A stretch of 64,000 bases of DNA. Origin: Lingula anatina. Its lineage: Eukaryota; Brachiopoda; Lingulata; Lingulida; Lingulidae. The stretch spans positions 162,919 to 226,918 of the forward strand of contig NW_019773958.1 in NCBI RefSeq assembly GCF_001039355.2, given 5' to 3'. The position numbers were made by a program, and so were the translations under genes. The notes below the pieces were generated by a model, which worked only from the letters and a program-made list of their open reading frames with translations, did not search any database and was not told where the DNA came from. Shown piece by piece: positions 44,525 through 58,300 of this stretch. Numbering within the stretch: the first letter of the stretch is position 1; every line of letters starts with the position of its first letter.

Positions 44525-47500
44525 ATGCTCGAGTTCCAACCATCCACAAACCCACTACAAAGCTACCCATTTGGCATTTCTGCCTCAGTCTAATCTAAAT
44601 TGCTCTGCTAACTAAGCTTTCAGACAAGCCAAGGTTCATATCAATCAGTCTACACATTAATACTAAATGTGAACTGTAGGTTTATTTGCTAGATCACCAG
44701 CATAAATAGCTTCTCCTCCTAGTTCATCTGCCTTCTCCTCCTTTTAATGCTTTTAAAATGTATGATACATGAAATTGGACAGTCAATCAGACTGAGTTCA
44801 CACTAGGACCAACATGGTCCAGAATCAGATTAAATGATTTGACTAGATTTGACCAGGTTATATCAAATCCACCTCTGCAACTCAAAATCATTGGAAATCC
44901 CACATTGTCAGTGAGCCATATGGTGACATCATGGAGACATCTAGTCTTTATCTGGTCAAGGTTTTTTGTAATGTGATAATCATTTTTTATATAAAACAAA
45001 TGTAACAACACAGATAACAATACAATGAAGCAAACAGACATGTATAACAGACATAAAGCCACATGGGAAAAAATTGCATCAAGTTAGCATAATTTAAATA
45101 AAAGAAAGATGATCAGACATTTACTGACAAGTACAAATATCAAAATGTCAAGTCTTAATTTGTAGAATTTTTAAAAAAACATACAAGAAGACACATAGGT
45201 ATAAAGAAAATTCAGAAAATTTAGTGAAAAACCTTAATCGATTCCATTAACAGTTGCAAAGAAATTTCCCAATTCCTCCGAGCAATTTTTAATGAAACGC
45301 TTATTACCTTATTTCCTCCGCTACTGCTACTGTTACTGCTCACTGTTGTGGCATTGGAGTTCACAGATATCAGAGAACCTCTCTCATGCTGTTCAAAGCT
45401 CATATCATCCAGGGAACTCTCATCCAGGTCCCTGAAATTGAAAATAAAACAATAAAACCAATAACCGTCGCATCAATACCCATGCCAATAATCATATGAA
45501 TGTCCCTGGGAACTGAAATGCTAATAATAATGCAGGATAAGCTCTTTAGCGGTGAGTGGGAAAGTCAAATGGCTTTGTGCTGTTCACCTTGGCATAGCGG
45601 CTGATTTGATAGAGCATTGAGCTGAAGTCTATAACGTTTAGAGATTGCTGTTTAGAAACTGTATTCCATGTCCATAAATGAACTGCCATGAACCAGAAAA
45701 AGTTGAAATGATGTTACTGGTTGAAGTGATAGCACAAGGTCCCCACCTGGCTTCAGACCTATTTCAGAGCCAGTGTTCCCCTGTTCATCACATCCTATCT
45801 GAGATTTTTCTGCCAAATTTAATTTTCCCTAGTGAAAACCACAATTTTTCCTACTCACAAATCTTTACCCTACCTATCTCTGCCCTTGGATTTGATTGTT
45901 ACATACCATTTCTAATTAAACAATGAAGTTCTAAATGCCTGGCCAGACAAAGAGACGGCCATAGACTTCATGACATTTCAAAAGGAAATATCAACATCAG
46001 GTACTTTTTATTCGAGGGGATTTATGTTTCCGAAGGTCTGAATTGGAAAAGAGAAGTAGCTTTGCAGAAAAATAAGACATAAAATGTGTTAAGTATACCA
46101 ATCTTGTGTGTCATTAACACCATTTCAGGTAAAACTCAGGCTAGTTGTGAACAAGGATATTTAAGTTCTATTGCTCAAAACTTGCACCAACAAGTCATAT
46201 TTTCACCAATAAGTGCACTTCAGCCCAGTTAAAATAAATGACTAATATTTTTATTATTTTCAGCATTTCTCATTGATAAAGATAAGAGCTGATTTGATCC
46301 TGATTTCTTAAAACTAGCTGGTCTAAAATGAAATACATGTCAGAGTGAGCCAATGAGCGCATTCACAACAGCAGACTAAGACCGCAATCACATCAAGTTG
46401 AGCCATGGATCTACAAAGCCACGAACTAAATATGCCTTCCCATGTGTCGTCCCAATGGAGCCGAGATTTAATGACTGTACCCCCGTAGGGACGATGCATG
46501 GGGAGGCGTGTGAGAGGCAGAGAGACTATTAAAAGATTAGGCGGTTTTCCTTTCATGTAAATCCGCCATATTTAGTTCGTGGCTTTGTAGAGCCATGGCT
46601 AAACTCGATGTGAATGCGGTCTAACAGTTCTGTGGATCAAATATGGCAACCCACTAAAAAGCTTGATGCTTAATTCCCGATTAGACATAAATAGATTTCC
46701 TTCAGGGATTATGCAACAAGCATGCAAGTGGGCCGGCCATATTTAAAGGGATAATAACTCTTCGTTTTGGCCAAAAAATGAATTTTCCTGGAGTAAACGA
46801 CAATTTTCCTATACTTACCAATGGTTAATGAATCCATTTTTACATTCATACAAAAAGTTATTATCCCTTTAATCTGCGGATCTGTTAGTCCACTGTTCTA
46901 AATGTACAATGATATTTCTATATGATCTTTATTCACAGTGCTGTGTAGACAAAAAAATCTCAATATTGAACATTAGAAAATAAGTGTTGGCACAGTTGAA
47001 ACCTGACAAATGTCAAAAAAATTGTCCCAGCACACAATAAGTACAACATATATAAAAATCAGGTTGTGCGCGATCATGGTGGTTTGGTCTGTTGTGTCAG
47101 AAGACTTTTTTTTTTCAGTTTAACTTCATAGTAGAGGTACTTGTTATGTACAAACAAAATATAGCAGAATATGCAAATGCCTAGCTGATATTTTTGTATC
47201 ATTAAACTAAATCTAAATTCAGCATTAAAGCATTCGTAACTCTCTAAACAAAAATTAAATAACTTGCTTGATGCCAAAAATTAAATTCTGCTGTCTGCTT
47301 ACCGTGTTTCAAAGGCAAACTAACCAGTGTTGAACTTAAAATGTTCTTACATATAAAAAGACTTATGAGTCTACACACATAATACGCTTTTTCTTCATTT
47401 GGTTATTTTCTCACATGACTGCATGCATGGATCCAGGGTTGTGTTGTAACTTAATTAGCAAACTAGTTGTTCTCCTGACCAAAGGTCAATAGCCGAGCAA

Positions 47501-50500
47501 TTACCTAGAACAACATGCTCTTTGCATGTCTACTGATGTGAATCACAGAGCTCAAGTCAATCAGATATAGTATAGCATTCTGGTTGGTTATTACCCAGCT
47601 TCTGAACAACCTTGGAAGGGTATAAAATGGGGTCAAAATAAATGTTGCTTTTGGTTCGACCTCTGGACAAGTGGCAATGGCTGTGTAGGCATCGAGTTCA
47701 TAGCATTTATACAAGCAATCAACTTACTGATTGAGTACAATATTTTTTGGCATCATAAAAAGGTAAAAAAATTATCCAATACAACAAATTTGATATTTTG
47801 TCTAGAGGAAAAGAGAAACATTTTAAGGGACAACAGCTGTCCGTATGATATCCATATTTCACTATAAATACATTGTAAACAACTCATAGCAAATTATTAT
47901 TTTCATATATGATGAATGTTATTTTGTATTGCTATGAGCCAAGTGAACAGTACTGATGAAAAAAAAGAGGGAAACAGGATTGTTCTGAATGGCAGCTTCA
48001 GTACATCAACCAAATCTGACATTTCCCTCTAACCTTGCATCTGGTAAGTAGAAACTATCAAGAGCTGCCAGCAAGCGACATTTACTGAGCTATATTATAT
48101 AAGGGTATGAAGTAAACGTTTTCACGTTTTCACGCATACAGCTTATGTAAGCAGTGCCTGTGCATGAATATATGGAGAAAAATGGCACAACATATCAGCT
48201 TGCATTATTTCAAAAGTCTGGAGTAATATTTCTAAGTAAAATCACATGGTTTATCCTAAAACCAATCAGTAAGTTAGCAAGCACCTCCATTTTTCTGACT
48301 TCTATGAGTCTATTTCTGTAGAAAATGAAGCAAAAGTAAAACATTTTACTGGCTTTCAGTCTAGGTATGCATAAATACCTTCAACCTGAGGATTAGAAGC
48401 TCTAAAATACATTAGGTTTCTAAAAGTAGCTTTAGCCACAGAATTTGGGAGTTCCACAATATAGCCTTACATGTAGACTTGCAGTTGAACTTAACAGTAT
48501 ATTATTCATATATATGCTGGTCTGATACAAATGTTCCTTACAGGTATAAAAATGTAACATTGTTCAGTATAGACAAAAAAAAAAAAAAACGAAAGGCACT
48601 GAGACTTGAAATACATTTTCCCAGCACTAGCAAGTACGTTTGTGTCTCATAAATAAACAGCTGTGTGTGGTCTAACCCTGCTGGACATCACAAGCTGAGC
48701 TTAATGAATAGAAAATTAAAAAAAAACTGGACTTTTTAGGTACTTAATGTCTTGTTTATTATCCCCAATTTATCTTTTCTTAATATATAGAGCTTCAATT
48801 AATGGCTTATTATTATCTTTTCACAAGGATGTATTTACTGTGTGATGAATAAAACATTACTGAACTGAGATAGCAATTGGATTTGTCAGTCAACCATTAC
48901 CGAATGCTTTCCACATCATATAACTACTAATTAAGATATATTCAATATCAAATCAACTTACTCTTGAAAAATTATGATTCCACCTGACGATTATTTTTCT
49001 TGCACATGCGTTCCATCTATTATGATGTTAATTGATCCAGGGGTCTTTAACAACTTATCCTCATTGGATAAGATAAGAAGCATGATGGATTCTAACTGCC
49101 AGCAGAATTTTATATAAGAGGGAGATATTGTGAAGGCAAGCTGCTGCCAAACATAGCAGCTTGTTTCCACAGAAATTCATTACAACAGCCGTCATTTGCT
49201 GAAAACTGGGTTAACATTTTACAGGTATAATCATTTATTTACCTTCTGCCTATTCCAAATAGGATTCTGCAATGCTTTCACATCTGTTGAAAGGTAGGTA
49301 TATACATTTAGAAAACCTCCAAACTGGTGGAAATTATCTAATAGGCGGTATAAACCTTACCAAACACATCCAGTATATAATACAGCAAGTGAACAATGCA
49401 CGAAGCAATCAATTTAATGACCTTGCCAATTAATGTAATGAATATTTGGCACCAGTGTGTATATGATTGAAACAATTCACAGAGAGCATGTATCACAATT
49501 CAATATAATGCATATTTGGCAATCTGACAAGTAGTAATGTTTATCTTGTAATCTTAACACTACTGCATATGAAGCAGTAGATCCTTTCTATTAATACAGT
49601 ATTTATCTTTTTATTTATGTGGTTTTATGTGATAACATTTCATTGTTACATCATCTAGTAAGGTAACAGAATAAATCACTAATTGTTGTATGAAATATTG
49701 TTTCAGAGTTGGCAATGCAAAAAAAATTGATTTCAGTGTTCTATCTATCCATCAATTACATGTATTTTTTATTGTAGGTATTCAGTCTATTAGCATTTCC
49801 ATCTAAACTGTTGTTATCATCATCATAATCTAACATGTTAAAAGCAAAATTTCTTCACTCTTTTTGTGCAGAGAGAGAGAGAAAGAGAGAGAGAGAGATA
49901 CACACCTGCTGCTTCTCTGGCTGGCACTGAATGTCTTGCTTGCTGGCTTGAACTTTGTCAGTGGCTCGTTCAATGCAGTGCTGAGGAACATCATCCTTTC
50001 TTGAATCAATTCTCTTAGCTTTTTCACCCACTGCTGTTTGGTTTCTAATGAGCTGGCCTGATAGGTGGAAAACAACACCCTCAAAGATTTTCTTTTAAAA
50101 TAATGGAAGTCTATAAAATACTTGATAACTTATCATCAAGCACTGCTTTCACATAAGCTGCAGAATCATCAAATGTATCAAGATCAAAATTCAAATACGG
50201 AAACCTTAAGGTCTCAATAAGTAAGAGTAAAACTTATAAATCCTAAGTTTTGAGAGGCAAAAAAAATTGTTAACAACTAAAGATCTATCTTACCTTGAGA
50301 ACAATTTTGGAGTCTGCCACAGGGACCACACCTGTCCAAAGGGCAAGTTTACACTCATCTCCTTCTATGTGCTCTGTGATATTGATCTCACTAGTCTGAA
50401 ACAGCCCAGAGAGTTAATTCTATTCATAGAAGATGTCCCACAGCAGTTTCTTTTCCTTCAAATTGTTTATCAGCCAGGATCTTCTCAACCAAGAAAAGTT

Positions 50501-53500
50501 GTGAAGATCCTTTTTTGACAGAATTAATATGGACTTTGGGACACACAACTGTTTATCTTACATGCATTTTCAATGACTCTTGGGTTTAGAAGTGGATGAA
50601 AACACAATTATATAAGTGATCAATAACCAGTCAAATGGATAAAATGCCATATCAAAATTTGATAAGTTAAAGTAGGGACTGAATTGCAGTGGTGTCTGAA
50701 CTTTACTAACTATTAATTTAAATTAAAAGAAATATTTTTAACTGTTTTTGCACTTGTTGATACATATAAGACATAAAGCAAAGGTTTTGTTTTTTATTTC
50801 TTCTAAATTCACTTCAAACTTTGCATGGCAAGAAGGCAAAAGTTAAGATGCATACTTACCATTAACTTAAATTTAAAGATATACTTGGCTTTTCCGTTGC
50901 TGTCTTTGTACTCTTTGGCAAATATGAGGCACATATCAAAGAGGAAGATGTGCCTGTCCCTCCCCTTTTTTATAATCTGTTTGGTGTCCCACACCGTAAA
51001 TCTGTCCTGGAGAAAACATTCCCCCAACACTTCCAGATCTTCCTGGAGGGAGATATAGCAAGAGATTGAATGAACACAAAATTTTAAATTATACAAATTT
51101 TAAATTATGATTAATTTTTCAGTTAAAGAATATGGTATTGAGCAGGAGAGAGTCATCAGCTTTATATCTGTATACTTTAAAATGAGATGTTCTTCTGGAC
51201 AATGATTATGATGTGGTCATCATAGTTATCTACTGTGGTCATAATAGTTATCTACTGTGGTCATCATAGTCAGTTATAAGCTGGGGCAAATTATTTACTG
51301 TGGTCACTGTGGTCAGTTATCCATTATGGTCAGTTATTTACTTGTGCAGCATGGTCAATTATCCACTGTGGTCAGTTATCTCAGTATCAGCCTGAGGAAG
51401 GCCATAGACCCAAGATGGCCACAGGCTTGTCAACTTACCAATAGTTTTTTTAACTTCTTAAAACGGAGAATTTTTCACATTTCTCAATGTACACATATGA
51501 TGCTGTTAATAACCTGAGTTAATAATTGTCACTTCAATATTTGAGATTGTCATGATCTCTATTATGACCCTCTAGCCATAATTTTATGCTTAGCTGTCAA
51601 TAAAAAAGAAAACAGAGAAGGAAGAAGAACCTCATTTCCAAGAAAATACAGATCAAAGACTTAGGCATCCTCACTTACCTCTATACCTTCCAGCATACTT
51701 AAATGCATGGCATCATTGGCTTTCTTTGGCACACTTAACATCACCTCCAGTCCATCCTGAAATACCAGAGATAGATATAGCTTATATCTCCAGCCACTCA
51801 GGGTCTCCAATGGAATAAGAAAGGCTGACTTCAAATGACACTTTTACATCTCCAATGGTAAACTGCCCCTACTTGCAGCTGAACACTATTACATACTAAC
51901 ACTAATACCAGAAAGCAAGCTGGACAAAAATCTGTGGAAAAAATGCATGCACGCTGAACGAAAGTTCATTTTTAACAGATCCACAAAAAACCTTTGATTG
52001 AGAACTTCTTCATCCAACTTCTCTGCTGACTTGATCACATCTACGGCTCACGTGGAAACATTTTAATCTACAAATGATCAGACACAGACTAGTGACTACG
52101 GACATTTTGCATTGTGAACAGCATAATCTCACCTTGATTTCTCCTTTCCCCTCCTCACAGCATGAAATGAGATCTTTGAGTAGCAGCTGATATTTGGTGA
52201 TCCTCTGTACAGGTTTGATCAGATAGGAAGCTATTGGACCATTGATGTTGTATTTCTGCTGGGTTTTCTGGAGTAGAAATTTTTTTTACATAAAGAAACA
52301 GCTTTAAGGTAAGCAAGCCGATTTTTCTGGCTCCTGACGTAAAAGAAAGAGAAACCCTTTTTTTCTTCTTTTAAAATAGATTTACAGATAAATGATGTAC
52401 TTTAAAATAGAAATACATAAAGTTTGATTCAATGTTTTCTTGGTCATTGTCATTTTATCATGTTTTATCTTTCCATTACAGACATTCAATTATAACTTCT
52501 CATAGAATGTCTGTAGTGGGATAGATGCAGTTTCATAAGAATGTCTATTTCTCACATATATTAATTAATAAAATAAACAGCATTGTTTAATATTGCTTAT
52601 TTGCATATTCAATATACAATATGTGGAAACATGCTTAAGACAAACAATACTATACCTCAAAAAAGTTTCCAGCATGTTGTACTATGAAATTGTTAGATTC
52701 TGGTTTGTTCTTGCAATAAGTCACATATATATTAAACTTTTCAGCCTAAAAAAAAGTATACATTTTGTAATGTTAAATCACAAAACTGACAATTTTTGAA
52801 ATCTGATGGAAATTTATGTATGTTGACATTGCTTTCAAAGCCTTTTAAAGTTTAAAATACACAAATTAAGTTTCATCAAAAGAATTATTGATTCAAAAAA
52901 TGATTGCATTATTCTAGAAAAAAATTACTTTTGACTAACAATATTTCTGAGTTGGTCTTACCCAGGTGACAAAACAGTGCCCCACATCTTCTGGAAGTGT
53001 CTCATATTTTTCTAACTCCTTAAGGAAGATACTGGAGCATAGGAATGAAATTTCAAAATAATCATTAAAAATTCTTAAAGGATATGACAAAATTGATATC
53101 ATAAAAGGGTAAAATTTTGCTACAGGTATTTTTTAATCATTTTTCCATCTAAATCTACATTCAATTCTAAAGCATATAATAACAACCTTTTTATTCATAA
53201 AAGAAACAGAGTTTAAGCTAAGAGTCATGTCCATTAAGATAAAGATAATACTTTCCACCTCTATCTTCATTCACTCACCTGTTATGGAATTCATATATTT
53301 CTCCTATGTTCCCAAATATAATATTATGCTTGCCCCGAATGGCTGTAGGAATGTTTGTGTTATTTGGATCCAGCATCTCTGCTAAATATTGTTTGACGCA
53401 CGTTTCTAAGTCTTTAACATATGCTCTTTCTGTTTGAAGAAGTTCAGCCATTATGAACCTGCAAAAGAGCAGGGGCAAGAAAATGCATAAAATAGCTCAT

Positions 53501-55339
53501 GATAATCTTCAAATCTGAAAAAAATAATTTTTTTTTTTGAAAATCAACATACTTTTTAAAGAAAGTAATACAGTAAATCCCTGAATAAAGACCTAAATCA
53601 AATAAATAAATAAATAAAAAGGACAACATACTCCCTTCTTCTGGCTGACTTTCTTTTCTCTTCATTTAATTCTTTGGCTGTTTGCTGAAGCTTTTCTTCA
53701 AGATTTGGGTCACTCTGCCTGTTTTCATTTTCACACTAAAATTTAGAAATAACACAAACTTAAATAAGTATATTAAAAGGGTTTGTCTGTAAATGAAAAA
53801 GAATAAATTAAAATTAAAATATTTTTGCTGAAATATTCAACAAAATTATTTTCTCATTGCTATTTTCAGGATACAAGTCAGCATATTACCAAATGAACAA
53901 GAGAAAAAAAATTAATCACTTTTAGCAAAATGAAAGGTTACAATCCAAATGGGAGTTATAATTGATCACACATACCTCTGGAGAATGTACTCCCAGGGTG
54001 GTCTCCAGTTTAACTCTGTACTTCTCCATCCTGGAGGCAAAGTCCTTATATCTGCTGTCCACTGTGGCCACCCATGTCTTGATGCTGCCTGCATGGGCGT
54101 GGCCCTTCTCCACCAGGCTGTCTGCCAGCTGGAGTAACAGTTTCACTTTTTCTCTAGTCTCCTGTAAACAAACAAACAAAAAATATTAGATATTTGTTTT
54201 CTGTAAATCTGGTTCAAAATCCAAGCATTTTGCATGATTATGCTACATTGGCTAAATGTGCAATTATCATTATAATTTAATTTTTATTTCTGTTTTTAAT
54301 TGAAATGAAGGCAAATGTTTCTGTCAGTATTTTTTCATATAATAAAAATATATGTAGAGAGAATCCATAGCTGCCCTGATAGAAATGGACACAGATATGT
54401 CTATTGTGATATTCCACACAATGACAACACAACCTGTCACAACCACCACGATGCTTGTTCTCTCACAACTAACACAATGACAGCTACATATATGGCAGAC
54501 TAACCTTAGCTGTGGCTTTGAACTCATTATGCTCTTTGAGCAGGGTCTCTGTCTCTTCCAAGTTTTCTCCCACATTTGTGTGAGTTGAGAGATAGAACTC
54601 ACCAGTGTCATGGATCCATTCAAGTGCCTAAGACAGACAAATAATATTTTACAGGAATCTATAGACTTGTGAACAGATGTTATATTGTGCCAACAGTCCC
54701 TGTATATTTAAAACAGGGATATTGCCACTCCATGTACAGAATTTTAAATGGGTACGTTCATTCACTAACCTGTTATGGAATTCATATATTTATCCAAGGT
54801 ACCCAATTATAATATAATGTTTGTAGGAATGGCTATAGGAATACTTGTCTTACGTGCATACAGCATATCTGCTAAATATAATATAATAAATAAATAAATA
54901 AATAAATATAATAAATGTAATATTTGACATTATTCCTCACAGTTACTGAAATCTAGCTACTCACTTGTTTAGCACTGCTTTCAAAAAGTACAAACTGTTG
55001 GCACTGGTCAAGTCTCTTCTTGCGTAATGTCCAGAACTCGAGCACCATATTTTCATGTTGAAGGAGTTGCTCCAACGTGGCTGGAAAAAAATTAGGAACA
55101 CATGTTTTTCAGTACAATTATTTTCATTTCATAAATAAAGACACAAATATTACATACCAGGTCTTCAGCATTCGGGAGCAGCACACATGAAAGGAACATG
55201 TTTAGTAAACAGGTCTGTAGCCAAGGGGGGTTGTAAGGGTTCGAACAAGGTGTCCTTTTTGCTGGGGAAAAAAAGATCCCCCCCCCCCCTTTGATAATGC
55301 TGGCTACGGGCTATGTAAATGTTCTAAAAATATATATAT

Positions 55340-55378
<39 letters not shown>

Positions 55379-58300
55379 TTTTATTTTATTTTATTTTATT
55401 TTCTATGTGAACTGTTCACACCTCTTTTCAAGATCAGATATATCCAAGGGAAAATAAAAGAATCAATTTCTTGAGCTAATCATGTCAAATCTAGGGCCTA
55501 CAATGTGAGAATACATCCATACTTATAACTTTAATGCATTAAGCTTTTTAAAAACATTTCTCTTCTTCATTCTATCTCTTTTCTCTCCTTCCTTGTGTAT
55601 ATTTACATAAATTCTTACCTTTGACTTGTTGCTCTGGACTGGCAGATTTCATCTGCATGCCCAGTTGGTGAACATTCCTGTGTACATACTTCAGGAAGGT
55701 CTCGGCAGTTCTTCTGGCAAGAGTACAGGCCTGGAGAAAGGAAAAAAAATAATTTGAAATGGAATAAAACAAGTGTCCAACAGTGATATTTATTTATTTA
55801 TTTCTGTAGGGCAGTCGGGACCTCATTCAATTTTTGAAATACTTCATGAAATATTTTCTGGGATAATTCACATTTTTATGGAAGTGTGGAACCAGACTGA
55901 AAACAGTATAATCAAATCAATTCAAAAATTTCCTGTTATCAAGTTCCAATAATTCAGTTAAAAACATCAACTTCCTGTAGATGTTTCAGTCAAGCAGCAG
56001 CAGCAGCATTTCGCCAAGTGTTAAGCTATAACAACATAATTAGACTTCAGCTTACCATGAGAAATGCATCCTTTTTAGTCAAATGCCTAATCAACATAAT
56101 TACACTTTTCAGCCTACCTTGAGAAATGCCTCTTTTTGTTCTAAGTGTTTGTTAATTAACTGCACCAGGTATGCCCCCTTCTCTGCCTGGTCTGCCTTGT
56201 CTGTGCTACACCAGTCTTCATCTCTCCTATATTCACGCTCCAGGCTCTCCAATACTGAACACACCTTAGGAAAGGAAGAACACAGAAAATGAGAAGATGT
56301 GTCCACATGTATACTCACACATTGACAGTTGTTCCTGCAACTTTTACTCCCATTCAGGACTATCTGGCTCCCAGCATACCTGAAATAATAGCACAGATAA
56401 TAGTAAGCAGACTGTGAGAACATGTGTATGCTTTCCAACACAGACACACTGCCTGGATGATCTGCCTTGTCTGTTACACAAGACCACAACACATCTGAAC
56501 TTGTGTTCTGATCTCTTTAATAGTGAGCATACATGCTGGAATCAAAGTAAAGAATGAGATCTATAGACCTAGATGTGTATATCGTACTGTGGGCACATGC
56601 ATGCACATGAACACATGTGTATGTATGTCTGTGCATGTGCAAACGCACACATGAGGATCAAGGCAAAAACCTACCCTTGTCTTCTCCAGCACAGCTGATG
56701 ACCATGTTTCTCCTAACACTTGTGTTACTTGTGTAAGTACAATATAATGTCAACAATACACCTGGAGGCCACAATGGACTTGATCACTATCTAGTGTGGA
56801 AAAGGGTGACCTATCTCTGGACAGATCTCACTGAAACCATTCTAGATATTATCTGAGGTTAATTTGACCACATTTTCCTATCTTTTGATAATGCCAGATA
56901 AACTTAAAACCATAAGGAGTTCCAACAGGGACAGTTTTCATCACAATGACATCAAAAACTTTTTAAGAGCGCATTCTCAACGAAGTAAGCCAGGCTTTAC
57001 AAAGCCAGTGACCTAAAAATGGCGGACGTACATGAAAGAAAAACCGCCTAATCTTTTAATAGTCTCTCCGCCTCCCCACACGTCGTCCCTGCGGGGTACA
57101 GTAATTAAATCGCGTCTCCGTTCGCCATGCGGAAGCTACCTGAGAAATATTAAGTGCGCATGCTCATCAGTTAAACTCGTGGTGAAGAAAGCATTGCGGC
57201 TGAGGGCGATCGAAGGAAAAAAGCTCTTCTGTTCTATTATCTTTGAAAACAGAGACGAAAAGGAATAATTTGGCCCGTAGAGCAGCAATGAATCGACTAT
57301 CTACGGAGATAATATCACCAGAGATATTCACGGAAATATAAATGTTCGGAGCCGAGATTTAATTACTGTACCCCGCAGGGACGACGTGTGGGGAGGCGTG
57401 TGAGAGGCGGAGAGACTATTAAAAGATTAGGCGGTTTTTCTTTCATGTACGTCCGCCATTTTTAGGTCACCGGCTTTGTAAAGCCTGGCTTACTTCGTTG
57501 AGAATGCGCTCTAAGTGGCGATCAGTAAATTAGCTGAAAACTATACACAAGTCTCTTAGATTCTTAGTTATATGCATAAATTTAAAACAATAGAACATAC
57601 CCTTCATGACCAACCCTTGCACTTACATATTATTAGAACCATTTTTACTTCATCCCTGTACTCAGCTGAGAAGCTGGTCTGTATCCTGGATCTCTTCAAA
57701 CATCTTTGTTTTAAACAATATAGGATTAATTTTATAATCACACCTGCTTGATATGGATACTTAGATCCAGTGTACAGGCAGACATGTCTCCATCTGATAC
57801 CAAAATGGAGCTAGATTTTGCCCAAAAAATTTTTTTTAAATTTCATCTTAGTTGAAACTCAAAATGAAAAAAAAATCTCACCTGTTCTGCAGTTTTGTAC
57901 CAGTTCATGGAGGCCATCACTAGTTTGTGCCTCTCTTCTGCATGGTACATGAGTTGCTGCCATTTTGAGGTGACATTCTCAGCAATGGAGCGGACCAGCT
58001 CGCTGTTGTAATGGTGGCTTTCCAGCATCTGCTCCGCACGCTGTGTCACCTGCAGGGCACTTACGTGGGTTTTCTGCAAGAACGATATGTTCTCATGAAA
58101 TGAATCCAAAAGTGTGAAATCATAAACAGCATGTGTGTGAACGTGCGTGCGTACATGTGTGTGGGGACACATGAAACCTGCCTACATAAAGAGAAAGATT
58201 TCAACTAAAAGTCCACATCCACTTTTCTATGAGTAGACTGTGTGATAGTATGTATTTCACAAAAATACATACTTTATGTCCCACTTTATGAAAAAAAACT

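Larger units (their letters stand above)
31776..45307 (-). other. Largest intron (13.5 kb)
   Basis: It contains the candidate first exon at 34834-34938, a 72-base CA microsatellite, two MITEs (33850-34051, 40758-40925), a 160-bp degenerate tandem array (42660-43150) and a CT microsatellite (44474-44522). The rest is unremarkable AT-rich sequence. Confidence 0.7.
46358..46905. mobile_element. Outer MITE, split by two later insertions
   Basis: After removing 46380-46621 with one TAA and 46747-46868 with one TTAA, the ends read CAGCAGACTAACAG..CAAATATGG and, in complement, ACAGTGGACTAACAG..TAAATATGG. This gives inverted repeats of about 40 bases. The interior GCTTGATGCTTAATTC resembles the element at 3504-3671. 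Exact outer borders are uncertain. Confidence 0.65.
45432..49905 (-). other. Intron
   Basis: It carries a copy of the 220-bp repeat (45792-46018) and a nest of three MITEs (46358-46905). The rest is AT-rich with no recognised coding segment. A CT/GA repeat touches the donor end (49870-49900). Confidence 0.75.
55081..55618 (-). other. Intron
   Basis: Contains a short GTCTGTAGCC-ended element (55212-55313) and a TTTA/TTTTA microsatellite (55331-55402). Confidence 0.8.
56265..57881 (-). other. Intron
   Basis: Contains exon 3 fragments (56431-56490), the 545-bp MITE (56967-57511) and copy B of the dispersed repeat (57635-57740). Confidence 0.8.

Noticed and set aside
45221-45307. Read-through tail after the Ser/Asn-rich exon as an alternative C terminus (Kalirin-7-like)
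   Set aside because: It reads into intron and stops without a PDZ-binding end; the donor is good and phases fit the next exon.
51205-51385. CRISPR-like array
   Set aside because: Units are degenerate and nearly contiguous with no unique spacers, in a eukaryotic intron.
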